In this document: positions 1 through 5,431 of the stretch, piece by piece
How positions within the stretch are numbered: position 1 is the first letter of the stretch
How the letters are laid out: each line of letters starts with the position of its first letter
Assembly: GCA_031278965.1 (NCBI GenBank)
Contig: JAITJJ010000160.1
Coordinates: 1-5,433, forward strand
Length of the DNA: 5,433 nucleotides
Direction: 5' to 3'
Origin: Deferribacteraceae bacterium
Lineage (GTDB): Bacteria > Chrysiogenota > Deferribacteres > Deferribacterales > JAISNW01
Position numbers and translations under genes: made by a program
Notes under the pieces: model-generated
Databases searched by the model: none
Told to the model about the DNA's origin: nothing
The model's input: the letters and a program-made list of their open reading frames with translations, nothing else

Positions 1-70
1 CTCCCTCTCTCTTTCCCTTCCTATTTAATTGCCAAATAACAACTATAACCCATTATCATAAAATAAAATA

Positions 71-84
71 GCTAACTGCTAACT
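71..84. repeat. Tandem 7-base repeat (GCTAACT x2)
   Basis: Two perfect adjacent copies lie at 71-77 and 78-84, in what would be the leader of the transcript started by the left promoter. Function is unknown. Confidence 0.5.
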
Positions 85-108
85 ACCTTACTTCAACAAG
101 GGAAACAG

Positions 109-137
109 ATACTACTAAATTACTAAATCCGTGTCAA
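109..137 (-). promoter_or_regulatory. Putative promoter reading left, toward a gene outside the window
   Basis: The minus strand carries a perfect TTGACA (137-132), a 17-base spacer and TAGTAT (114-109, 4 of 6 matches including the key second A and last T). Upstream of the -35 box, about 138-175, lies an A/T-rich block that could act as an UP element. Transcription would start near 102 and run off the left edge. In many Gram-negatives rpoN is followed by hpf (ribosome hibernation factor), so such a gene may lie just outside, but nothing in the window shows it. Confidence 0.5.
113..128. repeat. Tandem 8-base repeat (TACTAAAT x2) inside the left promoter
   Basis: Two perfect adjacent copies of TACTAAAT lie at 113-120 and 121-128, covering most of the spacer and touching the -10 box of the left-reading promoter. 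It could be an operator-like direct repeat or simple AT-rich slippage. I see no known regulator motif. Confidence 0.5.
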
Positions 138-246
138 TAAAATTTTTAATATATTTTTATAATGATTATTTATTCCTATATGACAGGAAGTTATATTTCT
201 AACACACTGTGCGGAGAGCACTATTTTAAATTTTCAGGGGAAATAT

Positions 247-1689
247 CTATCCGCTTAGCTTTATCCGTTTGCGTTGGGCCTTTTTCGGTATTTTCATCTC
301 TTCCCGGTATTTTGCTACCGTCCTGCGCGCTATATCTATCCCCATATCGTTTAATATATGGGTCAGTCTGTCGTCAGAATACGGAGAGTTGGGGGGCTCT
401 TTATCCAATATGGCGCGCATCTGTGTTTTTACGCTGCGGGAAGAGGTATCTCCGTCTGTCGTATCAAGTTTTTTAGAGAAGAACGACTTTAGTTCCAACA
501 TCCCCTGATCCGTTAAAATATACTTCCCCGCCGTTACCCTTGAAACCGTTGACTCGTGCAACTCGGTCATATCGGCAATATCTTTAAGTCTCAACGGTTT
601 AAAATACTCTTCTCCAAGCTTAAGATAATCCCTCTGCACATCAACTATAGCTTTAGTGACTTTATAAATTGCTTTCTGACGTTTATGGAGGCTCCTTAAT
701 ATCCAGACAGCCCCCTTTATCTTGTCTTCCATATATTTTCGGGTGTTTTCATCCAACTCCGGGCTTGCTATGGTTCTAAGATAGAATGAGTTCAGGCGCA
801 TAGCGGGCAACCCCGTTTCATTAAGACGCACATCAAAACCGTCGCCGTTGGGGATAATATAGGCATCCGGTGTAATAAATTTATTGGAATCTGAAGCAAA
901 CTTCATGCCCGGAAAGGGATCAGTTCTGCGGATAATCTCTAAAATCTCGTTTAGGTTTTCACGGTCTAGCCCGGTTTTACGGACTATCTCATCATATCTG
1001 CGGCTTTCAAGCTCAGATGTATAATTTAAGAGAATCTCCCGTATCTGCACATACTCCCCTTCAGATACCCCAAGTTCAGAAAGCTGCGCCAAAATGCACT
1101 CAATAAGATTTTCGCTTGCTATCCCCGCGGGATCGAAGGTTTTTATAACAGACAACACTTCCAAAACCTCTCTTCCCGTGCAATTGCAGAGTTCCGCAAT
1201 CTCGAAAATATCCGCCTGAAAGTAGCCTGTTTCGTCAAGGTTGCCTATTATCATATTTCCGATTTCAAGTTGCTTCTCGTTAAGGTTTGCTGTTTTAAGC
1301 TGTTTTGATAGGTGTTCGGATAAAGTTTCCCCGGCAGAGATATAATCCTCATAGTCCGGCTCATCATCCCCCGGCTGCGGCGAAAAGGAAAGCTCATTGG
1401 AATTGCCGTCCCCTATATAGTTATCCCATTCAGGGCTCACAAGATTTTCAAGAAGGGTTTCCTCCGCTATCTGCTCGCTCTCATCTCTCCCATCCTCTTC
1501 CGCCTCTATATCCATATCAAAATCATCGCTTTCCAGAGCTGGATTTGTTTCCAAATAGTTGGAAAGCTCGAGGGCAAGCTCCGCAAGGGGCATCTGAAGA
1601 ATAGAGAGCGATTGTGTCATCTGAGGCGTAATCAGAAGTGATGTCGTGAGTTTTGTTTTAATCCCCAGATTTAGGCGAGGCTCGCTCAA
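247..1689 (-). CDS. rpoN: RNA polymerase sigma-54 factor (RpoN)
   Basis: Sigma-54 directs RNA polymerase to -24/-12 promoters that need an AAA+ activator. The 480-residue protein is a normal length (E. coli has 477) and contains all regions. Region I at about 10-53 is rich in Leu/Gln and ends in LETNPALE. An acidic region II lies at about 54-80. The core-binding domain covers about 110-300 and includes NLDETGYF and TFDPAGIASENLIECILAQL. A helix-turn-helix at about 368-391 reads LKDIADMTELHESTVSRVT. The RpoN box is ARRTVAKYRE at 454-463. The start is TTG at 1689-1687: AGGGAG (1703-1698) lies 8 bases upstream, the next in-frame ATG (residue 24) would cut region I, and no ATG fits better. It follows lptB by 40 bases with no visible promoter between them, so it is probably transcribed with the lpt genes. 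Confidence 0.97.
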   Translation of the reverse strand: MSEPRLNLGIKTKLTTSLLITPQMTQSLSILQMPLAELALELSNYLETNPALESDDFDMDIEAEEDGRDESEQIAEETLLENLVSPEWDNYIGDGNSNELSFSPQPGDDEPDYEDYISAGETLSEHLSKQLKTANLNEKQLEIGNMIIGNLDETGYFQADIFEIAELCNCTGREVLEVLSVIKTFDPAGIASENLIECILAQLSELGVSEGEYVQIREILLNYTSELESRRYDEIVRKTGLDRENLNEILEIIRRTDPFPGMKFASDSNKFITPDAYIIPNGDGFDVRLNETGLPAMRLNSFYLRTIASPELDENTRKYMEDKIKGAVWILRSLHKRQKAIYKVTKAIVDVQRDYLKLGEEYFKPLRLKDIADMTELHESTVSRVTAGKYILTDQGMLELKSFFSKKLDTTDGDTSSRSVKTQMRAILDKEPPNSPYSDDRLTHILNDMGIDIARRTVAKYREEMKIPKKAQRKRIKLSG

Positions 1690-1712
1690 AGTCCGTTCTC
1701 CCTAATATTCAT
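1686..1712 (-). other. Eight-codon upstream reading frame overlapping the rpoN start
   Basis: An ATG at 1712-1710 opens an 8-codon frame (MNIRENGL) that stops at TGA 1688-1686. The stop overlaps the rpoN TTG start in the sequence TTGA. A GGGA lies about 8 bases before the ATG, so the frame could be translated, and the rpoN Shine-Dalgarno AGGGAG lies inside it. This layout would permit translational coupling or reinitiation at rpoN. The frame is very short and could arise by chance. Confidence 0.35.
1698..1703 (-). promoter_or_regulatory. Shine-Dalgarno sequence that fixes the TTG start of rpoN
   Basis: AGGGAG is followed by 8 bases and then TTG. This is the strongest ribosome-binding site in the window and the main reason for accepting a TTG start. 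Confidence 0.75.
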
Positions 1713-1729
1713 TGGTAATTTCCCATCTT

Positions 1730-2446
1730 TTATTTTACTAAAAAATCTTTTCCAAGATATTTTTCTATAACCTCACGGTTGGTAACCACTTCGTCAGGTT
1801 TGCCGTCTGTCAGCACATGCCCTTCGGCTATAATATAGGCGTGATCCGTAATTTTAAGGGTATCGCGGACGTTGTGATCCGTAATAAGCACACCTATCCC
1901 TCTCTCTTTTAGAGAAAAGACCATCTGTTGAATGTCGTTGACAGAGATGGGGTCAATCCCAGCAAACGGTTCATCAAGGAGCACAAAATCCGGATCTGTG
2001 GCAAGGCAACGGGCAATCTCAACCCTCCTCCGTTCCCCTCCAGAGAGGTTATAGCCATAACTTTTGGCAACATGGGCAAGGCGGAACTCCTCAATAAGCT
2101 CCTCCGCCCTCCTTTTTTCATCACGTATCCCCTTCAGCTCAAGGGCGGTGATGAGGTTATCTGTAACGGTCATTTTACGGAAAACGGACGCCTCCTGCGG
2201 AAGGTAACCAATCCCCAAAAGGCAGCGTTCATACATAGATTTTTTAGTAATATTGTTTTCCCACAGGGCAATCTCCCCGCCGTCCGGCTTAATTATTCCG
2301 GCTATCATATAAAAGGTAGTGCTCTTGCCCGCGCCGTTGGGTCCTAACAACCCCACAATACTCCCTTTATTGACAAGGAGCGAAACATTGTCCACAACTT
2401 TGCGTTTCTTAAAACTCTTTTGCAGATTGCGGCAGGAGAGGCTCAT
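1730..2446 (-). CDS. lptB: LptB, ATPase of the LPS export ABC transporter
   Basis: LptB is the cytoplasmic ATPase that drives LPS extraction by LptB2FG. The 238-residue product has all the ABC motifs: Walker A GPNGAGKST at 35-43, Q-loop Gln84 in GYLPQEASVF, signature LSGGE at 134-138 followed by RRRVEIARCLA, Walker B FVLLDEP at 154-160, D-loop around 161-165 and the H-loop His191 in LITDHNVRDTL. The wording of these motifs, the FAGIDP segment and the C-terminal KYLGKDF are characteristic of LptB rather than of LivF/LivG-type ATPases. The length matches the family (about 240). GGGGA 7 bases before the ATG is a good ribosome-binding site. The gene lies 17 bases after lptA2. A five-codon frame (MGINR) starting at 2460 overlaps the lptB start by ATGA and may be chance. 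Confidence 0.97.
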   Translation of the reverse strand: MSLSCRNLQKSFKKRKVVDNVSLLVNKGSIVGLLGPNGAGKSTTFYMIAGIIKPDGGEIALWENNITKKSMYERCLLGIGYLPQEASVFRKMTVTDNLITALELKGIRDEKRRAEELIEEFRLAHVAKSYGYNLSGGERRRVEIARCLATDPDFVLLDEPFAGIDPISVNDIQQMVFSLKERGIGVLITDHNVRDTLKITDHAYIIAEGHVLTDGKPDEVVTNREVIEKYLGKDFLVK

Positions 2447-2463
2447 CGGTTAATCCCCATAGA

Positions 2464-2925
2464 TCAATCCTCATCCGGATTTACTATCACCCGGACTTTA
2501 CCGCCTTCCCCTTTCTTGACTGCGATCTCTCTGGTAATATAGTTGAATATAACCGTTTCGCCTTCCATATAGTTATTCTCCTGCCACACCCTGGCATTTC
2601 CGAAAACGGTTATAGTTTGTTTTAAAGCATCAATATCCGCAAAATTGGAGACGGCAAGGATATTGGCGGTTTTAATATTTACGTTGGAAAAACATCGAAT
2701 CGTCTTGACGGCGCTCCCTTCTTCAAAATAAACCTCCGCCCGGTCTGCGGTTAAAGTATAGTCGGCGTTTATCATCACCACATTTCCAGTGAAGGCAGAG
2801 CGGTTTTCTTCGCCGAAATAGCGGACGCTTGCAGCATGAATTGTCACTTTTCCCACATCATCCGCCGCAAAAGCGGTATGGGCGGCAAAAATGATTATGA
2901 TTGAAATTGTAAGGCAAATCCTCAT
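2464..2925 (-). CDS. LptA-type periplasmic protein, second tandem copy (lptA2)
   Basis: This 153-residue paralogue of the preceding gene belongs to the same OstA/LptA family. It has its own signal peptide: Arg2, a very isoleucine-rich core, and an A-F-A site with likely cleavage after Ala20. The mature domain at residues 27-151 aligns with the first copy without gaps. Shared blocks include FTG-VV, the ADID segment, G-A--W(Q) and NY-EGE----NY-TREI. Cys78 matches Cys79 of the first copy; Cys4 lies in the signal peptide. The start overlaps the lptA1 stop as ATGA, with GGGA 8 bases upstream, so translation is probably coupled. The acidic tail (PDED) replaces the longer Asn/Asp/Thr-rich tail of lptA1. 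The full domain and intact signal peptide argue against a pseudogene. It may form part of a mixed bridge or have a specialised role. Confidence 0.85.
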   Translation of the reverse strand: MRICLTISIIIIFAAHTAFAADDVGKVTIHAASVRYFGEENRSAFTGNVVMINADYTLTADRAEVYFEEGSAVKTIRCFSNVNIKTANILAVSNFADIDALKQTITVFGNARVWQENNYMEGETVIFNYITREIAVKKGEGGKVRVIVNPDED

Positions 2926-3413
2926 TTTAGATTTCCCGTATTATTATCTGTTTTATTGTCAGGTGTGAATATCACGGTGATTCGGTCGGAGCTTCCCTTA
3001 TCGGCTATGATCTCTCTGGTTTCATAGTTGATCCTAATCTTTTCCCCTTCAAGATAGTTTACCCCCTGCCAAAGTTTAGCTTTCCCCTGAAGGGTGATTA
3101 TCTTTGTTTTTTGATCTATATCCGCATAGGCGGAGGTGGCGCGGATATCCTCTGTCTGGAAGTTGACATTTTTATTGCATACAATGCGGCTTACATCATT
3201 ATTTTTGGTAAAAAATACATCCAGAGCGTCCGCCTTTAAAATATACGCTTCGCTTGTCACCACTACTTTGCCTGTAAAAATGGACTTCCCCTCACTGCCC
3301 AAATATTTCATACTGTCGGATTTTATCGTGATTGCTCCGGCGGGCAGCGTATCCGCCCAAACAGAGAGAGATAAGAATAGGGTTGCGGCAACGGAAAAGA
3401 GCAGTTTTTTCAT
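2922..3413 (-). CDS. lptA: LptA-type periplasmic LPS bridge protein, first copy (lptA1)
   Basis: This is a 163-residue periplasmic protein of the OstA/LptA family, whose members polymerise through a beta-jellyroll groove and carry LPS from LptC to LptD. It has a clear Sec signal peptide: lysines at 2-3, a hydrophobic core, and a V-W-A site with likely cleavage after Ala20. The mature part at residues 28-152 shows the typical repeating pattern, including IFTGKVVV, ADALDVFF, YADIDQKTKIITLQGKAKLW and NYLEGEKIRINYETREI. The only cysteine is Cys79. The ATG overlaps the lptC stop (ATGA), and an AAAGG ribosome-binding site lies 9 bases upstream. The stop in turn overlaps the start of the second copy. 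The protein is about 44% identical to that second copy over 125 ungapped residues. Which copy is the functional equivalent of E. coli LptA cannot be decided here. Confidence 0.88.
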   Translation of the reverse strand: MKKLLFSVAATLFLSLSVWADTLPAGAITIKSDSMKYLGSEGKSIFTGKVVVTSEAYILKADALDVFFTKNNDVSRIVCNKNVNFQTEDIRATSAYADIDQKTKIITLQGKAKLWQGVNYLEGEKIRINYETREIIADKGSSDRITVIFTPDNKTDNNTGNLK

Positions 3414-3964
3414 GGGGTTTTACCTTTTACGGAGAGGGATACCGCCCCGTCAAAGAGGATAGAGTTTTCCGCATAGTCAAAATAAACAGTGTTTGCAGTG
3501 ATTAGGTAGGCCTGCTGACGCACGGTAACGTTTTCTTTTAATACTCCCCCCCCTTCCGCAAAGTCGTAAGTGAAGGAACCATTATCCCCTGTGGAGTAGG
3601 TAAGATCATTATATACTCCTTCTATCCTACCGCTGGAGGAGAGATATTTTTCAAAAAAATACTGACCTTTGTCCGCCTTGGCTGTAAATAGAGTGCCGTC
3701 TCCCTCAATGCGCAGAGTGGTTTTTTCAAGTACAGCTAAATCCTGATTCCGGCTAAGATAGGCAAGCTCCGCCGTTACGACAGCAAAATCACCGCCATCC
3801 ATAGTTTGGGAGAAGGTAACTCCTTCAAGATATATCTGGTTTTCGGCAGTAACAACACTCTCCCCGCTCTTTGCGGTGGAGCTTGAAAACCATATCCCTA
3901 TCACCAGCGCTACGGTGGATATGACCGCAAGGAGTTCCACCGTCCTTATTATCTTTATGCTCAT
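3410..3964 (-). CDS. lptC: LptC, LPS export inner-membrane anchor protein
   Basis: LptC links the LptB2FG transporter to the periplasmic LptA bridge and takes LPS from the membrane complex. From the ATG at 3964 the product has 184 residues, a normal LptC length. It has one N-terminal membrane helix at about residues 8-26 and then a beta-rich OstA/LptC-type periplasmic domain with repeating strands, for example around FTAKADKGQYFF, SGRIEGVYNDLTY and NTVYFDYAENSILF. I chose ATG 3964 over an in-frame TTG at 4000 because it puts the helix at the N-terminus and because that TTG is the first triplet of a near-consensus -35 box. No usable Shine-Dalgarno precedes the ATG: a CAGG lies only 1-2 bases from it. 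The stop overlaps the lptA1 start as ATGA. A run of eight G residues encodes Gly138-Gly140. LptC sequences diverge quickly, so the call depends partly on context. Confidence 0.85.
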   Translation of the reverse strand: MSIKIIRTVELLAVISTVALVIGIWFSSSTAKSGESVVTAENQIYLEGVTFSQTMDGGDFAVVTAELAYLSRNQDLAVLEKTTLRIEGDGTLFTAKADKGQYFFEKYLSSSGRIEGVYNDLTYSTGDNGSFTYDFAEGGGVLKENVTVRQQAYLITANTVYFDYAENSILFDGAVSLSVKGKTP

Positions 3965-4092
3965 GCCTGTGATTATAACAGCGCCCGTCGCCTTCGTCAA
4001 GATACGGTTTTTTGCAGGAATTTGCGGGAGGGTATTTCGGGATTTAGATTTGCCGCCAACATCATTTTCATTGAAATGGAGCTTGCCGCCTG
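3965..4092 (-). other. 128-base gap between the CorC-family gene and lptC, with a small open frame
   Basis: Apart from the lptC promoter, the gap contains an open frame in the same phase as the upstream gene. After its TAA stop (4095-4093) come 31 sense codons, including an ATG at 4071, before a TGA at 3999-3997. That TGA overlaps the TTG at 4000-3998 (TTGA). No Shine-Dalgarno precedes the ATG, and I recognise no family in the 24-codon peptide. A GGCGGCAA motif occurs twice. The only hairpin seen is a 5-base stem (CATTT/AAATG) around 4063-4078, too weak for a terminator, so read-through from the upstream gene into lptC is plausible. Confidence 0.4.
3972..4000 (-). promoter_or_regulatory. Strong predicted sigma-70 promoter directly in front of lptC
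   Basis: The minus strand reads TTGACG (4000-3995, 5 of 6 matches to consensus), a 17-base spacer, then TATAAT (3977-3972, 6 of 6). The last three spacer bases are TGT, which forms an extended -10 element (TGn). The predicted start point is C3965 or A3964, and A3964 is the A of the lptC ATG. The transcript would therefore be leaderless. It would let the lpt genes and rpoN be expressed independently of the upstream CorC-family gene. Confidence 0.72.
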
Positions 4093-5391
4093 TTAAAGAC
4101 GCTTATATGCCTTTACCTTAATTATGCGCACCCTTTCTATCTCGGTTACTTCAAAAGCATAACCTCCGAATATGACGGTATCTCCCACAACGGGCTTTCT
4201 CCCCAATAGGGAGAAAACAAACCCGCCGATACTGTCCGCCTCCTGTTCCCCAAAATCTATGCCAAGCAGTTTGCCCGCTTCGTCTTGATGCATTAATCCG
4301 CTCAGCTCAAAAGTCCCGTCCGGAAGCTCTTTATATTCAGGTTCCCGCATAGTGTCGTGCTCGTCATTGATCTCCCCGACTATCTCCTCTAAAATATCCT
4401 CCAGAGAGATAAGGCCGGCGGTGCCTCCGTATTCATCCACAACCACCGCCAGATGAATCCTGCTCTTTTTCATCTTTTGCATTATGGCGGAGATATTAAG
4501 AGATTCCGGTACATATAAAATCTCCCTCTTTAATGTTTCAATATTTACCCCTTTAGCCCCCGTCATCTCTTTTCCCAAAATATCCCGCAGATGAACCATC
4601 CCTATTATATTATCCTTATCTGAACGGCAGAGGGGGAAGCGGGTGTAGGAAGAGTTAAGAACGGAGTTTAAGTTTTTTTCATAGCCATCAGCGAGATACA
4701 GGCATAGCATATCCGTTCTTGGTATCATTACTTCACGAGCGGTTTTATCAGAGAAAGCAAAGAGATTATCGAACATCTCCCCTTCGGTATCATCTAAAAC
4801 ACCCCCTTCGGTGCTGGCGTTCATAATCATCCTTAATTCCTCTTCAGAGTGCTGTGATTCTCCGCCGCCCTGCGAAAGACCGATAATCCTTAAAGAGAGT
4901 ATTGCAATCTTATCAAAGATGAATATTAATGGATAAGCCGCTTTATAAAACAACTTCAAAGGGAGCGCAATAATGAGAACCACCTTCTCCGTCTTCTGAA
5001 TAGCAATACTTTTGGGGACAAGCTCCCCCAACACAACATGCAGCAAGGTTATAAAGCTAAAAGCTATTATTACGCTTACCGAGTGAAGCAGGGGGGTATT
5101 GTAAACGGGAAGTTTGGATAAAATCGGCTGAATAATGGTGGCTATGGCAGGTTCCCCTATCCAGCCAAGACCGAGAGACGCAAGGGTGATCCCCAACTGG
5201 TTCGCCGAAAGGTAGGAATCCAGACGGTTTACAATATCAAGGGCATGATCTGCGGTGCGGTTCCCTTTTTTCACAAGCTCTTCCAGACGGGTTTTTCGAA
5301 TCTTAACAATGGAAAACTCCGCCAGAACAAAAAAGGCGTTGGCGCCCACCAAAACGAAAGCAGTAAATAATTTTAATAAAACTGTTAACAT
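4093..5391 (-). CDS. CNNM/CorC-HlyC family membrane protein (DUF21 + CBS pair + transporter-associated domain)
   Basis: The 432-residue protein shows the full three-part architecture of this family. An N-terminal DUF21/CNNM membrane domain spans about residues 1-170, with hydrophobic stretches near 5-24, 60-90, 103-122 and 137-170 and the conserved GELVPKSIAIQ segment at 122-132. A CBS pair lies at about 216-345 and includes REVMIPRTDM and the VVDEYGGTAGLISLEDILEE signature. A CorC_HlyC domain follows at about 352-430. Length and domain order are normal for the family, and no key part is missing. Known members act in magnesium or other divalent-cation export, and some are called hemolysins. 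The substrate here is not decided by sequence. The start is the ATG giving the usual short hydrophobic N-terminus. No Shine-Dalgarno precedes it, but a perfect TATAAT lies 11 bases upstream. It is the first gene of the block. E. coli CorC lacks the membrane domain, so this is closer to the CorB/YfjD type and no symbol is assigned. Confidence 0.93.
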   Translation of the reverse strand: MLTVLLKLFTAFVLVGANAFFVLAEFSIVKIRKTRLEELVKKGNRTADHALDIVNRLDSYLSANQLGITLASLGLGWIGEPAIATIIQPILSKLPVYNTPLLHSVSVIIAFSFITLLHVVLGELVPKSIAIQKTEKVVLIIALPLKLFYKAAYPLIFIFDKIAILSLRIIGLSQGGGESQHSEEELRMIMNASTEGGVLDDTEGEMFDNLFAFSDKTAREVMIPRTDMLCLYLADGYEKNLNSVLNSSYTRFPLCRSDKDNIIGMVHLRDILGKEMTGAKGVNIETLKREILYVPESLNISAIMQKMKKSRIHLAVVVDEYGGTAGLISLEDILEEIVGEINDEHDTMREPEYKELPDGTFELSGLMHQDEAGKLLGIDFGEQEADSIGGFVFSLLGRKPVVGDTVIFGGYAFEVTEIERVRIIKVKAYKRL

Positions 5392-5402
5392 AGATAAGAT
5401 TG

Positions 5403-5431
5403 ATTATATATCTTTTGCAAATATAAAGCAA
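5403..5431 (-). promoter_or_regulatory. Putative sigma-70-type promoter of the CorC-family gene
   Basis: On the minus strand a TTGCTT box (5431-5426, 3 of 6 matches to consensus) and a perfect TATAAT (5408-5403) are separated by exactly 17 bases. The surroundings are AT-rich. With the usual 6-7 base offset, transcription would begin near T5396 or A5395, leaving a leader of only 4-5 bases before the ATG at 5391. The -35 box is weak, so the call rests on the -10 box, the spacing and the position directly in front of the first gene. Confidence 0.6.

Larger units (their letters stand above)
1..246. other. AT-rich intergenic region downstream of rpoN, no gene seen
   Basis: No convincing coding frame is present. 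The plus-strand open frames here run into rpoN on the opposite strand and have no ribosome-binding site or domain. No strong rpoN terminator is visible: the best hairpins are a 4-base GTGC/GCAC stem around 205-217 and a 5-base TTCCT/AGGAA stem at about 174-190, neither followed by a good U-run. Positions 1-22 are all pyrimidine, which on the minus strand gives a GGAAGGGA-type purine tract that could be the ribosome-binding region of a gene just beyond the left edge. Confidence 0.55.

Noticed and set aside
20..40. TTGGCA on the minus strand as a sigma-54 -24 element
   Set aside because: No TTGC-type -12 element follows at the required spacing.
1..128. tRNA, CRISPR or mobile-element end in the left region
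   Set aside because: No cloverleaf, no regularly spaced repeats, and no terminal inverted repeats were seen; the repeats are only 7-8 bases.
174..217. Short hairpins downstream of rpoN as a terminator
   Set aside because: Stems are only 4-5 bases and no clear U-run follows on either strand.
247..508. Plus-strand open frames over the end of rpoN (and one starting at 162)
   Set aside because: They lie antisense to the well-supported rpoN C-terminus with its RpoN box, have no ribosome-binding site and show no recognisable domain.
1305..1604. Plus-strand frame opposite the rpoN N-terminus
   Set aside because: Proline/histidine/serine-rich composition is typical of an antisense shadow; rpoN is intact on the other strand.
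1909..2347. Frames on both strands overlapping lptB
   Set aside because: lptB carries every ABC motif in the right order; the other frames have no domains or ribosome-binding sites.
3136..3462. Plus-strand frame opposite lptA1
   Set aside because: Antisense to an intact signal peptide and LptA domain; no supporting signal.
3965..4000. TTG at 4000 as the lptC start
   Set aside because: It adds 12 residues before the natural N-terminus, lacks a Shine-Dalgarno, and forms the first half of a -35 box paired with a perfect -10 box. Kept as a possibility only on read-through transcripts.
3876..4121. Plus-strand frame spanning the lptC start and the gap
   Set aside because: It is antisense to the lptC membrane helix and promoter, and its hydrophobic look mirrors that helix.
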